The notes under the pieces were generated by a model. The model ran no database searches and was not told where the DNA came from. It was given only the letters and a program-made list of their open reading frames with translations. A DNA stretch of 18,656 nt from an uncultured Oscillospiraceae bacterium (GTDB lineage Bacteria; Bacillota; Clostridia; Oscillospirales; Oscillospiraceae). The stretch spans positions 1 to 18,656 of the forward strand of contig CAKTQM010000032.1 of NCBI GenBank assembly GCA_934597125.1, read 5' to 3'. Numbering within the stretch: position 1 is the first letter of the stretch; every line of letters starts with the position of its first letter. A program made the position numbers and the translations under genes. Positions 7,674 to 14,640 of this stretch are shown here, one piece after another.

Positions 7674-7707
7674 GTCAAAAATATGACGGGTTATCGGTAT
7701 CCATTCC

Positions 7708-7821
7708 GTAGGGGCGGACGACGAGCGCTGTGAAGCGCAGCGGAACGAGTGCCCTTGGGGTATCCGCCCTGACGATGACGATACGATTTCCGATAGGGCA
7801 GACAGCGTCGTCCGCCCCTAC
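7708..7821. repeat. Short palindromic element, family A, copy 2
   Basis: A 114-bp element with perfect 16-base terminal inverted repeats, GTAGGGGCGGACGACG at 7708-7723 and CGTCGTCCGCCCCTAC at 7806-7821. It is longer than copies 1 and 3 because its interior differs. No gene is visible in the gap 7512-7891; the clpE promoter must lie in its left part but I cannot pick out convincing -35 and -10 boxes. Confidence 0.88.
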
Positions 7822-7891
7822 ACCCAATTACTGATACCTCGCCCCTCTCCCACACACGATAGCAGGGATCGCGGCTAAATATCGATATCCA

Positions 7892-8563
7892 TCACCCCAG
7901 CATGGCGATGAGATCCATGGGGCTGTGCTGGGTGAAATAGTTCAGCAGATATGTGTGGCGCACGGTGGCGGCGTCCACCAGTCCTGTCCACTCCACCACA
8001 CTGGCGGCGGCAAACATCAGCAAAAGTCCCAGGCACAGGCCCAGCGCCGCGCCGGCCAATCGGTTCAGCGTACCCAGCACCGGCGCTTGCTCCGTCAGCC
8101 GCAGGGGGCTGGTAATCAGCCGCAGCAGCAGCGTCAGCACCAGAAACGACAGCAGGAACAGCACGCCGTATACCAACGAGCGCACCATGCCGGTGACAGC
8201 GCCCTCCAGCAGGTCTTTGCCCGCCTCCACGGCGCTGTCCATGGCCTTTTTGGCAATGCCGGTGATGGCGTCAAAGTCCACCAGATGGCCCAGCGCCGCG
8301 TTGTCCGACGCGGCCGCCGCGCTGAGAGCCTCGTCACTGCGGCCGTCCGTCAGGCGATCCAGCATGTACTGCTGCACCCGCGGCGCCACCCATTCGGTGA
8401 CAGGATCGGCCAGCACATTCGCCAGCACGCCGCTGCCCAGCAGGGCGCCCACCAGGATCGCCACGCTCAGCAGCATGCTGATAAAGCCCCGCACGCCGCC
8501 CACGATCAGGCACAGCAGCAAAACCGCCGCCACGACGATATCCATAATAAGAGCTGTGGTCAT
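7892..8563 (-). CDS. CvpA family membrane protein
   Basis: A 223-residue integral membrane protein with four hydrophobic segments near residues 7-22, 28-50, 126-150 and 167-192. The first pair contains GGVRGFISML (22-31), the conserved start of the CvpA family, and the last contains NRLAGAALGLCLGLLL, its usual C-terminal glycine-rich helix. CvpA was named for colicin V production in E. coli; its molecular role in Firmicutes is not settled. A soluble-looking 60-residue insertion separates the helix pairs. ATG 8563 has AGAGGAGA upstream. It follows the DUF5711-like gene by 19 bases and is the last gene of the large minus-strand operon. Confidence 0.88.
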   Translation of the reverse strand: MTTALIMDIVVAAVLLLCLIVGGVRGFISMLLSVAILVGALLGSGVLANVLADPVTEWVAPRVQQYMLDRLTDGRSDEALSAAAASDNAALGHLVDFDAITGIAKKAMDSAVEAGKDLLEGAVTGMVRSLVYGVLFLLSFLVLTLLLRLITSPLRLTEQAPVLGTLNRLAGAALGLCLGLLLMFAAASVVEWTGLVDAATVRHTYLLNYFTQHSPMDLIAMLG

Positions 8564-8582
8564 AGGGTATTCTCCTCTTGCC

Positions 8583-9785
8583 TCACGGCAAATACAATGA
8601 TGCGCCGGTGGCGCCCGCCAGAACGGCGCTGCCGTCCTCCCGCATCAAAACGGCGCGGGCGTCGCTGACGTCCGGCAGCGATGCCACCTCCGTCAGATAC
8701 TTGTCATAAATCACCAGCCGGTCGCTCAGCAGCACGGCCACATAGCGGCCCGCGGTGGACATGTCCAGCACCTCGCCGTCAATATCCTTTCCGCCCAGCT
8801 CGTTGCCTTGGTCGTCCACAGTGATCAGGCTGGCGTAACCGCCGGATTTATAGCGGCTCAGCAGCAGGGCGGCCCAACCGCCCTCGCCCAGCTCGCAGCG
8901 GCGCAGGAACTGGCTGCCGTAGGAATAGGACGCCTTTTGCGCGCCGCCGGTGTCCAGAAAATACAGTGCCTGCTCCGTTACGGCGCAGAAGGTGCGCTGC
9001 GCCGGCTCCAGCGCGTAGACCACGCCGCCGTCCATGGCGGCGGTGGCGATCTCCTTTTCGCTGTCAGTATGGTACAGCACCAGAAAGCTGCGGAACTTGC
9101 CGTCCTCCTGTCCCATGGTGACGGTAGCCAACGTGCGGTCATCCCGCCCCAGGGCGGCGGTCATCACGAAGCGCTGGGCGGAGAGATAGGTAAACACCGG
9201 CTCACCCCCGCTGTCCCACACGGTGACGGCGGCCTTGGCGCCGCTTCTGTTATAGGCGGCGGTCACATAGCCATGGGGATTGACAGTGACGGAGATCAGG
9301 TCGCCCTCCGTCTCCTGCTGCCAGCGCAGGCCCTTGCTGTCCAGCACGTACAGGGTGGTGCCGCCGATATCGTAGGCCACGGCCACATCGCCGCCGGACA
9401 CCAGATCGGCGTGCAGGAAGCGGACACTGTTTTGATAGAGCACCTGGCTGTGCTCGTCCAGCACCCGCACCTGATTGGCGGCCACTGTCACCAGGCTGCC
9501 GTTCAGGGCGGCAAAGCGGCTGGTGGCGTCGTTTTCATAGTAATAGAGTCTGGCGCAGCCTGTTTCGTCTTTTTCGGCGCGGGCGTAGATCAGCTTGCGG
9601 CGCAGGCCGTCAAAGCTGTTGGCGTCCCACAAAACGGCGGCGGCCACCACGCCCAGCACCACCAGCACCGTCAGCGTCAGCCACAGCCATTTGCGGGGCT
9701 TTTTCTTCCGGCGCAGGCGGCGGGGCTGCTCCTCCTGCAGATCTCCAAGAGGCAGATCATAGATGCTCTGTGTGTCCTTTTTCAT
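8583..9785 (-). CDS. DUF5711-like single-pass membrane protein
   Basis: A 400-residue protein with a basic cytoplasmic N-terminus (RRLRRKKKPRK, 22-32), one transmembrane helix (33-53) and a large extracytoplasmic part made of repeated beta-strand blocks, consistent with a beta-propeller-like fold. I recognise it as the DUF5711 type common in Clostridia, where no function is established. It shows no catalytic motif. ATG 9785 has a purine-rich AAAGGGGGG upstream. It is 70 bases downstream of truA and 19 upstream of cvpA. The pairing with CvpA suggests a cell-envelope role, which is inference only. Confidence 0.8.
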   Translation of the reverse strand: MKKDTQSIYDLPLGDLQEEQPRRLRRKKKPRKWLWLTLTVLVVLGVVAAAVLWDANSFDGLRRKLIYARAEKDETGCARLYYYENDATSRFAALNGSLVTVAANQVRVLDEHSQVLYQNSVRFLHADLVSGGDVAVAYDIGGTTLYVLDSKGLRWQQETEGDLISVTVNPHGYVTAAYNRSGAKAAVTVWDSGGEPVFTYLSAQRFVMTAALGRDDRTLATVTMGQEDGKFRSFLVLYHTDSEKEIATAAMDGGVVYALEPAQRTFCAVTEQALYFLDTGGAQKASYSYGSQFLRRCELGEGGWAALLLSRYKSGGYASLITVDDQGNELGGKDIDGEVLDMSTAGRYVAVLLSDRLVIYDKYLTEVASLPDVSDARAVLMREDGSAVLAGATGASLYLP

Positions 9786-9855
9786 GGTCTTTTCGCCCCC
9801 CTTTATCCGCTGTTATTGTACCTTATTTGTACCGTTTCCGCACCTTATTCGCGGC

Positions 9856-10614
9856 TTATTCCCGCTCCAGACGCGGATCGTCATACCACACGCGGGTCAG
9901 GTATAATCCGCCCGGCGGCGCGGTGGGGCCAGCCAGAGTGCGGTTGCCGCTGTCCAGGATCAGCGGGATATCCTCCGGCGTCAATTTCCCCTCGGCGGCA
10001 TACAGCACGGTGCCGGTAATAGCACGTACCATATTATACAGAAATCCATCGGCGCATACCTTCAGCTCCAGCAGCTCTCCGCTGCGGGTGACGCGGCAGT
10101 AGTGGATGGTGCGCACCGTGCTGCGGACATTGGTGCCCACAGAGCGGACGGCGGCAAAATCGTGGGTGCCCTCAAACATGCGGGCGGCGCGATCCATCAC
10201 CGTTTCATCCAGCTTTTTGGGATAGAAATAGGCGCGGTTCACGTAAAAGGGGTTTTTGATGCGGGAGTTATAGATGCGGTAGGTGTATTCCTTTTTGATG
10301 CAGGAGCCGATGGCGTTGAAATCGTCCGCCACCTCAAAAGCCGCCTTGACGGCGATATCCTCCGGAATGTGGGTATTGACGGCAAAGGGCAGGCGATCCA
10401 GGGGGATGCGGGAATCGGTGCGGAAGTTCGCCACGTAATGCTCGGCGTGGACGCCGGCGTCGGTGCGGCCGCAGCCGGTGAGCTTGACGCCGTGGCCGCA
10501 GACCATACTGAGGCCGCGCTCCAGCGTCTGGGCCACGGAGATCTCCGTTTTCTGCACCTGCCAGCCGTGGTAGGCGCTGCCGTTATACATCAATGTCAGA
10601 GCGATGTTGCGCAT
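9856..10614 (-). CDS. truA: tRNA pseudouridine(38-40) synthase TruA
   Basis: A 252-residue enzyme that converts uridines 38-40 in the tRNA anticodon arm to pseudouridine. The N-terminus MRNIALTLMYNGSAYHGWQ and the catalytic loop GCGRTDAGVHA (48-57, Asp52 as nucleophile) are diagnostic; the C-terminal half has FLYNMVRAITGTVL, the conserved RNA-binding helix. ATG 10614 has AAGGAG six bases upstream. It follows ecfT as in many Firmicutes, but a family B repeat separates the two genes here, and the ribosomal genes rplM-rpsI that often follow truA are absent. Confidence 0.97.
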   Translation of the reverse strand: MRNIALTLMYNGSAYHGWQVQKTEISVAQTLERGLSMVCGHGVKLTGCGRTDAGVHAEHYVANFRTDSRIPLDRLPFAVNTHIPEDIAVKAAFEVADDFNAIGSCIKKEYTYRIYNSRIKNPFYVNRAYFYPKKLDETVMDRAARMFEGTHDFAAVRSVGTNVRSTVRTIHYCRVTRSGELLELKVCADGFLYNMVRAITGTVLYAAEGKLTPEDIPLILDSGNRTLAGPTAPPGGLYLTRVWYDDPRLERE

Positions 10615-10644
10615 AGGTTCTCCTTATGGGGTGGGTTAGTCAAC

Positions 10645-10793
10645 GGCCCCCTTGTGTAAAGGGGGCTGGCTCGGCGCAAGCCGAGACTGGGGGATTGTTT
10701 TTCACAGGAAAGCCGATAAATAAAAGGAATATTTCCCGGATAATCCCTCCGTCAACGCTCCGCGTTGCCACCTCCCTTTACACAAGGGAGGCT
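10645..10793. repeat. Palindromic element, family B, copy 1
   Basis: A roughly 149-bp imperfect palindrome between ecfT and truA. Its left end GCCCCCTTGTGTAAAGGGGGC and right end CTCCCTTTACACAAGGGAGG are each hairpins and are inverted relative to one another. The right half AATCCCTCCGTCAACGCTC matches copy 2 in the same orientation. It ends five bases from the ecfT stop codon and has no coding capacity. Confidence 0.88.
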
Positions 10794-10797
10794 TATC

Positions 10798-11604
10798 TCA
10801 CAGCCCCAGATGCTTCAATACGATGATGCCAACGGTAAAGACAAGGAACGCGACAAGGGCCAGATAATCGGCGGCCTTATACCGCAGGACGTGGAGGGCG
10901 GTGCGGCCCTCGCCGCCGTGGTAGCAACGGCATTCCATGGCGGTAGCCAGCTCGTCGGCACGGCGGAAGGCGCTGATGAACAGCGGCACCAGAATGGGCA
11001 CCAGCGCTTTGGCCCGCTGGAAGATATTGCCGGACTCGAAGTCCGCGCCGCGGGCCTTCTGGGCGGACATGATCTTGTCCGTCTCCTCGATGAGGGTGGG
11101 GATAAAGCGCAGGGCAATGGACATCATCATGGACAGCTCGTGAATGGGCATTTTCAGCTTTTTCAGGGGGGAGAGCAGATGCTCCAGACCGTCCGTCAGG
11201 CTGATGGGGCTGGTGGTGTAGGTCAGGAGGAAGGTGCCCATGATCAGCATAACGATACGCAGCACCATGGCAATGGCGGAACGGATGCCCTCGTAGGTGA
11301 TGTGGCGCAGAAGCCACACATCCGCCACCGGCGTGCCGCCGGAGAAAAACAGGTTCATGATGGCGGTGAAAGCCACGATGATATAGACGGGCTTTAATCC
11401 GCGGGTCAGAGCCTTATACTGCACCCTGGAGATCAGGATGCAGGCGGCCAGCATTACCGCCACAATGGCATAGGTCAGGACGCTTTTGGCGTTGAACAGG
11501 GCCACGATATAGAGAATGACGCACAGCAGCTTGGTGCGGGGGTCAAGACGGTGGATGAGGGTCTCGCCGGGGAAATACTGACCCAGGGTGATATCCTTTA
11601 ACAT
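10798..11604 (-). CDS. ecfT: ECF transporter transmembrane component EcfT
   Basis: The 268-residue membrane scaffold of a group II energy-coupling factor transporter, linking the EcfA1/EcfA2 ATPases to exchangeable vitamin-binding S components. Hydrophobic segments lie near residues 26-58, 73-88, 108-131 and 243-264. The coupling helices carry the first Ala-Arg-Gly motif as ARG (184-186). The second motif, normally Ala-Arg-Gly, reads MECRCY (223-228), keeping Arg but not Ala or Gly. ATG 11604 overlaps the ecfA2 TAA by ATGTTAA (7 bases), so translation is probably coupled. No S component is in the window. Confidence 0.95.
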   Translation of the reverse strand: MLKDITLGQYFPGETLIHRLDPRTKLLCVILYIVALFNAKSVLTYAIVAVMLAACILISRVQYKALTRGLKPVYIIVAFTAIMNLFFSGGTPVADVWLLRHITYEGIRSAIAMVLRIVMLIMGTFLLTYTTSPISLTDGLEHLLSPLKKLKMPIHELSMMMSIALRFIPTLIEETDKIMSAQKARGADFESGNIFQRAKALVPILVPLFISAFRRADELATAMECRCYHGGEGRTALHVLRYKAADYLALVAFLVFTVGIIVLKHLGL

Positions 11605-12464
11605 ACGGTACGCCCCCCTTTCAGGGCCAGCAGCTGCTCCCGCAGCGCCTGCACCGTATAGACGGCCGGGTCAATCGCTACGCCCTTTTCATGAAGGGTA
11701 TGGGCGATTTTAGTGACCTGGGGCACGTCAAGGCCGATGGACTCCAGTTCGCGGGCGCGGGCAAACACTTCGGCGGGCGTGCCCTGCATACGGACAGCGC
11801 CGCGATCCAGCACGATGATGCGCTGGGCGTTGCGGGCGATCTCCTCCATGCTGTGGCTGACCAGCACCACGGTGCTGCCGCGCCGGGTGTGATATGCCCG
11901 CAGCAGAGAGAGGATATCCTCGCACCCGCGGGGGTCAAGACCGGCGGTGGGCTCGTCCAGGATCAGCACCTCCGGCTCCATAGCCATGACGCCGGCGATG
12001 GCGACGCGGCGCTTCTGGCCGCCGGACAGAGCGAAGGGAGATTTTTCCAGCACATCGGCGCTGAGCCCCACCGCCTGCACCGACTGGCGGACACGGCGGT
12101 CGATCTCGGCTTCGTTCAGGCCCATGTTTTTGGGGCCGAAGGCCACGTCCTTATACACCGTCTCCTCAAAGAGCTGGTACTCCGGATACTGAAACACCAG
12201 CCCCACCTGAAAGCGCACCTGGCGGATCTTTTTGGGATCGGCCCAGATGTCCTGGCCGTTGAGGTAAATATGGCCGTCGGTGGGCTTCAAGAGACCGTTG
12301 AGATGCTGGATGAGGGTGGATTTTCCGCTGCCGGTATGGCCGATGACGCCCAGAAACTCACCCCGCAGGATATCCAGGGACATATCCTTGACGGCGCTGC
12401 GCTGGAAGGGGGTGCCGGCGCTATAGGTATGTGTCAGATGCTCGACACGAATGATGGGTTCCAA
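11598..12464 (-). CDS. ecfA2: ECF transporter ATPase EcfA2
   Basis: An ABC ATPase of 288 residues powering the ECF module. Walker A GHTGSGKST (42-50), the EcfA2-typical Q-loop FQYPEYQLFEETV (91-103), signature LSGGQ (146-150) and Walker B VLILDE (166-171) are all present. I place the start at TTG 12464: it gives the family length, has GAGG nine bases upstream, and yields the normal N-terminus LEPIIRVEHLTHTY. The upstream in-frame ATG at 12644 would add 60 residues translated from a family B repeat, which is an artefact. It overlaps ecfT and lies 215 bases after the ecfA1 stop because the repeat separates them. Confidence 0.93.
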   Translation of the reverse strand: MEPIIRVEHLTHTYSAGTPFQRSAVKDMSLDILRGEFLGVIGHTGSGKSTLIQHLNGLLKPTDGHIYLNGQDIWADPKKIRQVRFQVGLVFQYPEYQLFEETVYKDVAFGPKNMGLNEAEIDRRVRQSVQAVGLSADVLEKSPFALSGGQKRRVAIAGVMAMEPEVLILDEPTAGLDPRGCEDILSLLRAYHTRRGSTVVLVSHSMEEIARNAQRIIVLDRGAVRMQGTPAEVFARARELESIGLDVPQVTKIAHTLHEKGVAIDPAVYTVQALREQLLALKGGRTVC

Positions 12465-12506
12465 TGTTGGGTTCCTCGTTTCATTGATTTTGCTGAAAGC
12501 CACATT

Positions 12507-12638
12507 CCAAAGGCTCCCCTGTGTAAGGGGAGCTGTCAGCCGCAAGGCTGACTGAGGGGCTGTAAGCTTTTCTTCTACGGACAATCCCTCCGTCAACGCT
12601 TCGCGTTGCCACCTCCCTTTACACAAGGGAGGCTTTGG
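12507..12638. repeat. Palindromic element, family B, copy 2
   Basis: A 132-bp element between ecfA1 and ecfA2 with ends CCAAAGGCTCCC and GGGAGGCTTTGG, each carrying its own hairpin (GGCTCCCCTGTGTAAGGGGAGC on the left). It is in the same orientation as copy 1. When read in one frame on the minus strand it encodes PPLCKGRWQREALTEGL, a peptide string often seen where this repeat is mistaken for coding DNA. Confidence 0.88.
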
Positions 12639-12679
12639 TTGCACGTCCTCTGGGAAAACACGTCCTTGCCTTGCCCGCC

Positions 12680-13525
12680 CTATCGCAATGCTTTGCAGAT
12701 GGCGGCGGCGCAGTCGTCTACCGTCAGGGCGTCCAGGGGCACATCCATGCCGCCCTGACGCAGGGCGTACAGCAGCTCCACCGTATCGGGGGCGGCGAGG
12801 CCCATGGCCCGCAGCTCCTCCACCCGGGTGAACACCTGAGCGGGAGCGCCGTCCATCACCAGCCTGCCATCGTTCATGACGATGAGACGGTCGGCATCCA
12901 TGGCCTCGTCCATATGGTGGGTGATGAGCACCACGGTGATGTTCCGTTCCTTATTTAAGGCGCGGATGGCGGAGAGTACCTCGCGCCGTCCGGCGGGATC
13001 CAGCATGGCGGTGGCTTCGTCCAGAACGATGCACTCCGGCGCCATGGCGATGACACCGGCGATAGCCACCCGCTGCTTCTGTCCGCCGGAGAGGAGATGG
13101 GGGGCGTGGCGGGTGAATTCCGACATGCCCACCGCCGCCAGGGCGTCGTCCACCCGCTGGCGGATCTCCGCACTGGGGACGCCCAGATTCTCCGGCGCAA
13201 AGGCCACGTCCTCCTCCACCACGTTGGCGACGATCTGGTTATCGGGGTTCTGGAACACCATGCCCACCCGGCGGCGGATCTCCAGCAGCAGGGCTTCATC
13301 CCTGGTGTCCATTCCCTCCACGTACACCGCGCCGCCGCTGGGCAGCAGCACGGCGTTCATATGCTTGGCGAGGGTGGATTTGCCGGAGCCGTTATGGCCC
13401 AGCACCACCACAAAGCTGCCCTTTTCAATGGACAGCGACACATCCTCCAGGGCGGCGGTGGCCGCCTGATTTTCCTCCGCCGGATAGGTGAAGGAGAGGT
13501 GTTGAGTTTGCAGCATGATCGACAT
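12680..13525 (-). CDS. ecfA1: ECF transporter ATPase EcfA1
   Basis: The 281-residue partner ATPase of EcfA2. Walker A GHNGSGKST (43-51), Q-loop FQNPDNQIVA (91-100) typical of EcfA1, signature LSGGQ (145-149) and Walker B CIVLDE followed by ATAMLDP (165-176). EcfA1 characteristically has Ala after the Walker B Glu, as seen here. ATG 13525 has AAGGAA upstream; Met4 is a possible alternative start. It begins 17 bases after the methyltransferase stop and is followed by a family B repeat before ecfA2, an unusual break in a normally tight gene pair. Confidence 0.95.
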   Translation of the reverse strand: MSIMLQTQHLSFTYPAEENQAATAALEDVSLSIEKGSFVVVLGHNGSGKSTLAKHMNAVLLPSGGAVYVEGMDTRDEALLLEIRRRVGMVFQNPDNQIVANVVEEDVAFAPENLGVPSAEIRQRVDDALAAVGMSEFTRHAPHLLSGGQKQRVAIAGVIAMAPECIVLDEATAMLDPAGRREVLSAIRALNKERNITVVLITHHMDEAMDADRLIVMNDGRLVMDGAPAQVFTRVEELRAMGLAAPDTVELLYALRQGGMDVPLDALTVDDCAAAICKALR

Positions 13526-13542
13526 AAGCGTGTTTCCTTACT

Positions 13543-14406
13543 TTATTCACTGAGCCAGCGGCCTGTGGCGCCGCAGGGCAGCGCCATGCCGGATTCGGTA
13601 CAGGGCAGGCCCAGCTCGTCCCACATGACCCGGCCGCCGAAGCGCCGGCAGGCCAGCAGGTGCAGGATATAGCCCAGCACCGAGGGGGCAAGGCCGGTGG
13701 TATAGCTGTTGATGATGACGAACAGGGGCCGATCGGACAGCACCTGCATGCACAGCTTGACGAAGGGAAAGAGGTTATCCTCCAGCTTCCACACCTCGCC
13801 GGAGGGGCCGCGGCCATAGCTGGGGGGATCCATGATGATGGCGTCGTAGGTCTTGCCGCGGCGGATCTCCCGCTCCACAAATTTGGCGCAGTCGTCCACG
13901 ATCCAGCGGATGGGCGCGTCGGCCAGGCCGGAGAGTCTGGCGTTCTCTTTCGCCCACGCCAACATGCCCTTGGCCGCGTCCACGTGGCAGACGCTGGCGC
14001 CGGCCTTGGCACAGGCCACGGTGGCGCCGCCGGTATAGGCGAACAGGTTCAGCACACGGATGGGCCGTCCCGCGCTGCGGATAGCGTCCATGGCAAAGTC
14101 CCAGTTGGCGGCCTGCTCGGGAAAGAGGCCGGTATGCTTGAAGTTCATGGGCTTGACCTGAAAGGTCAGCTCCTTATAGCGGATGAGCCAGCTTTGGGGC
14201 AGGTCGTTCTTCTCCCAATGGCCGCCGCCGGTGGCGCTGCGGCTATAGCGGGCGTTGGCCTGCCGCCACAGCTTCGAGCGCTTGTCCGCCTCCCAGATGG
14301 CCTGGGGGTCGGGCCGCACCAGGATCTGGCGACCCCAGCGCTCTAATTTTTCTCCGCCGCCGCAGGAGAGCAGCTCGTAATCCTGCCAGCCGTCCGCGAT
14401 CCACAT
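13543..14406 (-). CDS. Class I SAM-dependent rRNA methyltransferase (RlmK/RlmI-like)
   Basis: A 287-residue methyltransferase of the 23S rRNA m5C/m7G RlmI-RlmK family. Motif I LNLFAYTGGAT (119-129) binds S-adenosylmethionine; HVDAAKGMLAWA (141-152) is motif II; DPPSYGRG (193-200) is the catalytic motif. There is no N-terminal PUA domain visible and no second methyltransferase domain. ATG 14406 has GGAGG upstream and lies about 30 bases after the predicted transcription start; the in-frame ATG at 14499 would lie upstream of the promoter and is rejected. It heads the operon with ecfA1-ecfA2-ecfT-truA. The modified base cannot be assigned from sequence. Confidence 0.88.
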   Translation of the reverse strand: MWIADGWQDYELLSCGGGEKLERWGRQILVRPDPQAIWEADKRSKLWRQANARYSRSATGGGHWEKNDLPQSWLIRYKELTFQVKPMNFKHTGLFPEQAANWDFAMDAIRSAGRPIRVLNLFAYTGGATVACAKAGASVCHVDAAKGMLAWAKENARLSGLADAPIRWIVDDCAKFVEREIRRGKTYDAIIMDPPSYGRGPSGEVWKLEDNLFPFVKLCMQVLSDRPLFVIINSYTTGLAPSVLGYILHLLACRRFGGRVMWDELGLPCTESGMALPCGATGRWLSE

Positions 14407-14442
14407 AACCCTTTGTCCTCCATACAGATAATAAATCAGTTT

Positions 14443-14471
14443 ATTATACAACGCCGCGCCGCCGCCGTCAA
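14443..14471 (-). promoter_or_regulatory. Near-consensus sigma-A promoter of the methyltransferase-ecf operon
   Basis: On the minus strand TTGACG (14471-14466) and TATAAT (14448-14443) are separated by exactly 17 bases. Transcription would begin near 14436, giving a leader of about 30 bases before ATG 14406 with its GGAGG site. The region 14407-14640 is a divergent intergenic gap; I find no comparable promoter on the plus strand for the phage genes. Confidence 0.85.
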
Positions 14472-14548
14472 GGTGACAAAGAGGGCGAAGCGCTGCCATT
14501 TCCCGCCTGGGATGGGGATGTTACAAAAAATTTACGGTTTTTTCCGCA

Positions 14549-14572
14549 CGGTTGCCTGCGGCGGGGCAACCG
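14549..14572. repeat. Hairpin in the divergent intergenic region
   Basis: CGGTTGCC (14549-14556) and GGCAACCG (14565-14572) pair perfectly over an eight-base loop. It precedes the portal gene by 70 bases. There is no T-tract on the right side; T residues on its left (14538-14543) read as A on the minus strand, so it is not a convincing terminator in either direction. Confidence 0.5.
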
Positions 14573-14640
14573 CGCGGGCACGGCGGGGGCAAGGGTGTGG
14601 AGGTATTCTTCACGCCAGCCCATTTTTCAAGGAGGTACTT

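Noticed and set aside
7512..7891. CRISPR-like repeats in the clpE-cvpA gap
   Set aside because: The repeats are inverted termini of short elements, not regularly spaced direct repeats with unique spacers.
12465..12644. 60-residue N-terminal extension of EcfA2
   Set aside because: It is translation of a family B repeat; TTG 12464 gives the normal family N-terminus and length.
14413..14640. Upstream extension of the portal frame
   Set aside because: Crosses the divergent promoter region and lacks a ribosome site; ATG 14641 has AAGGAGG at ideal spacing.
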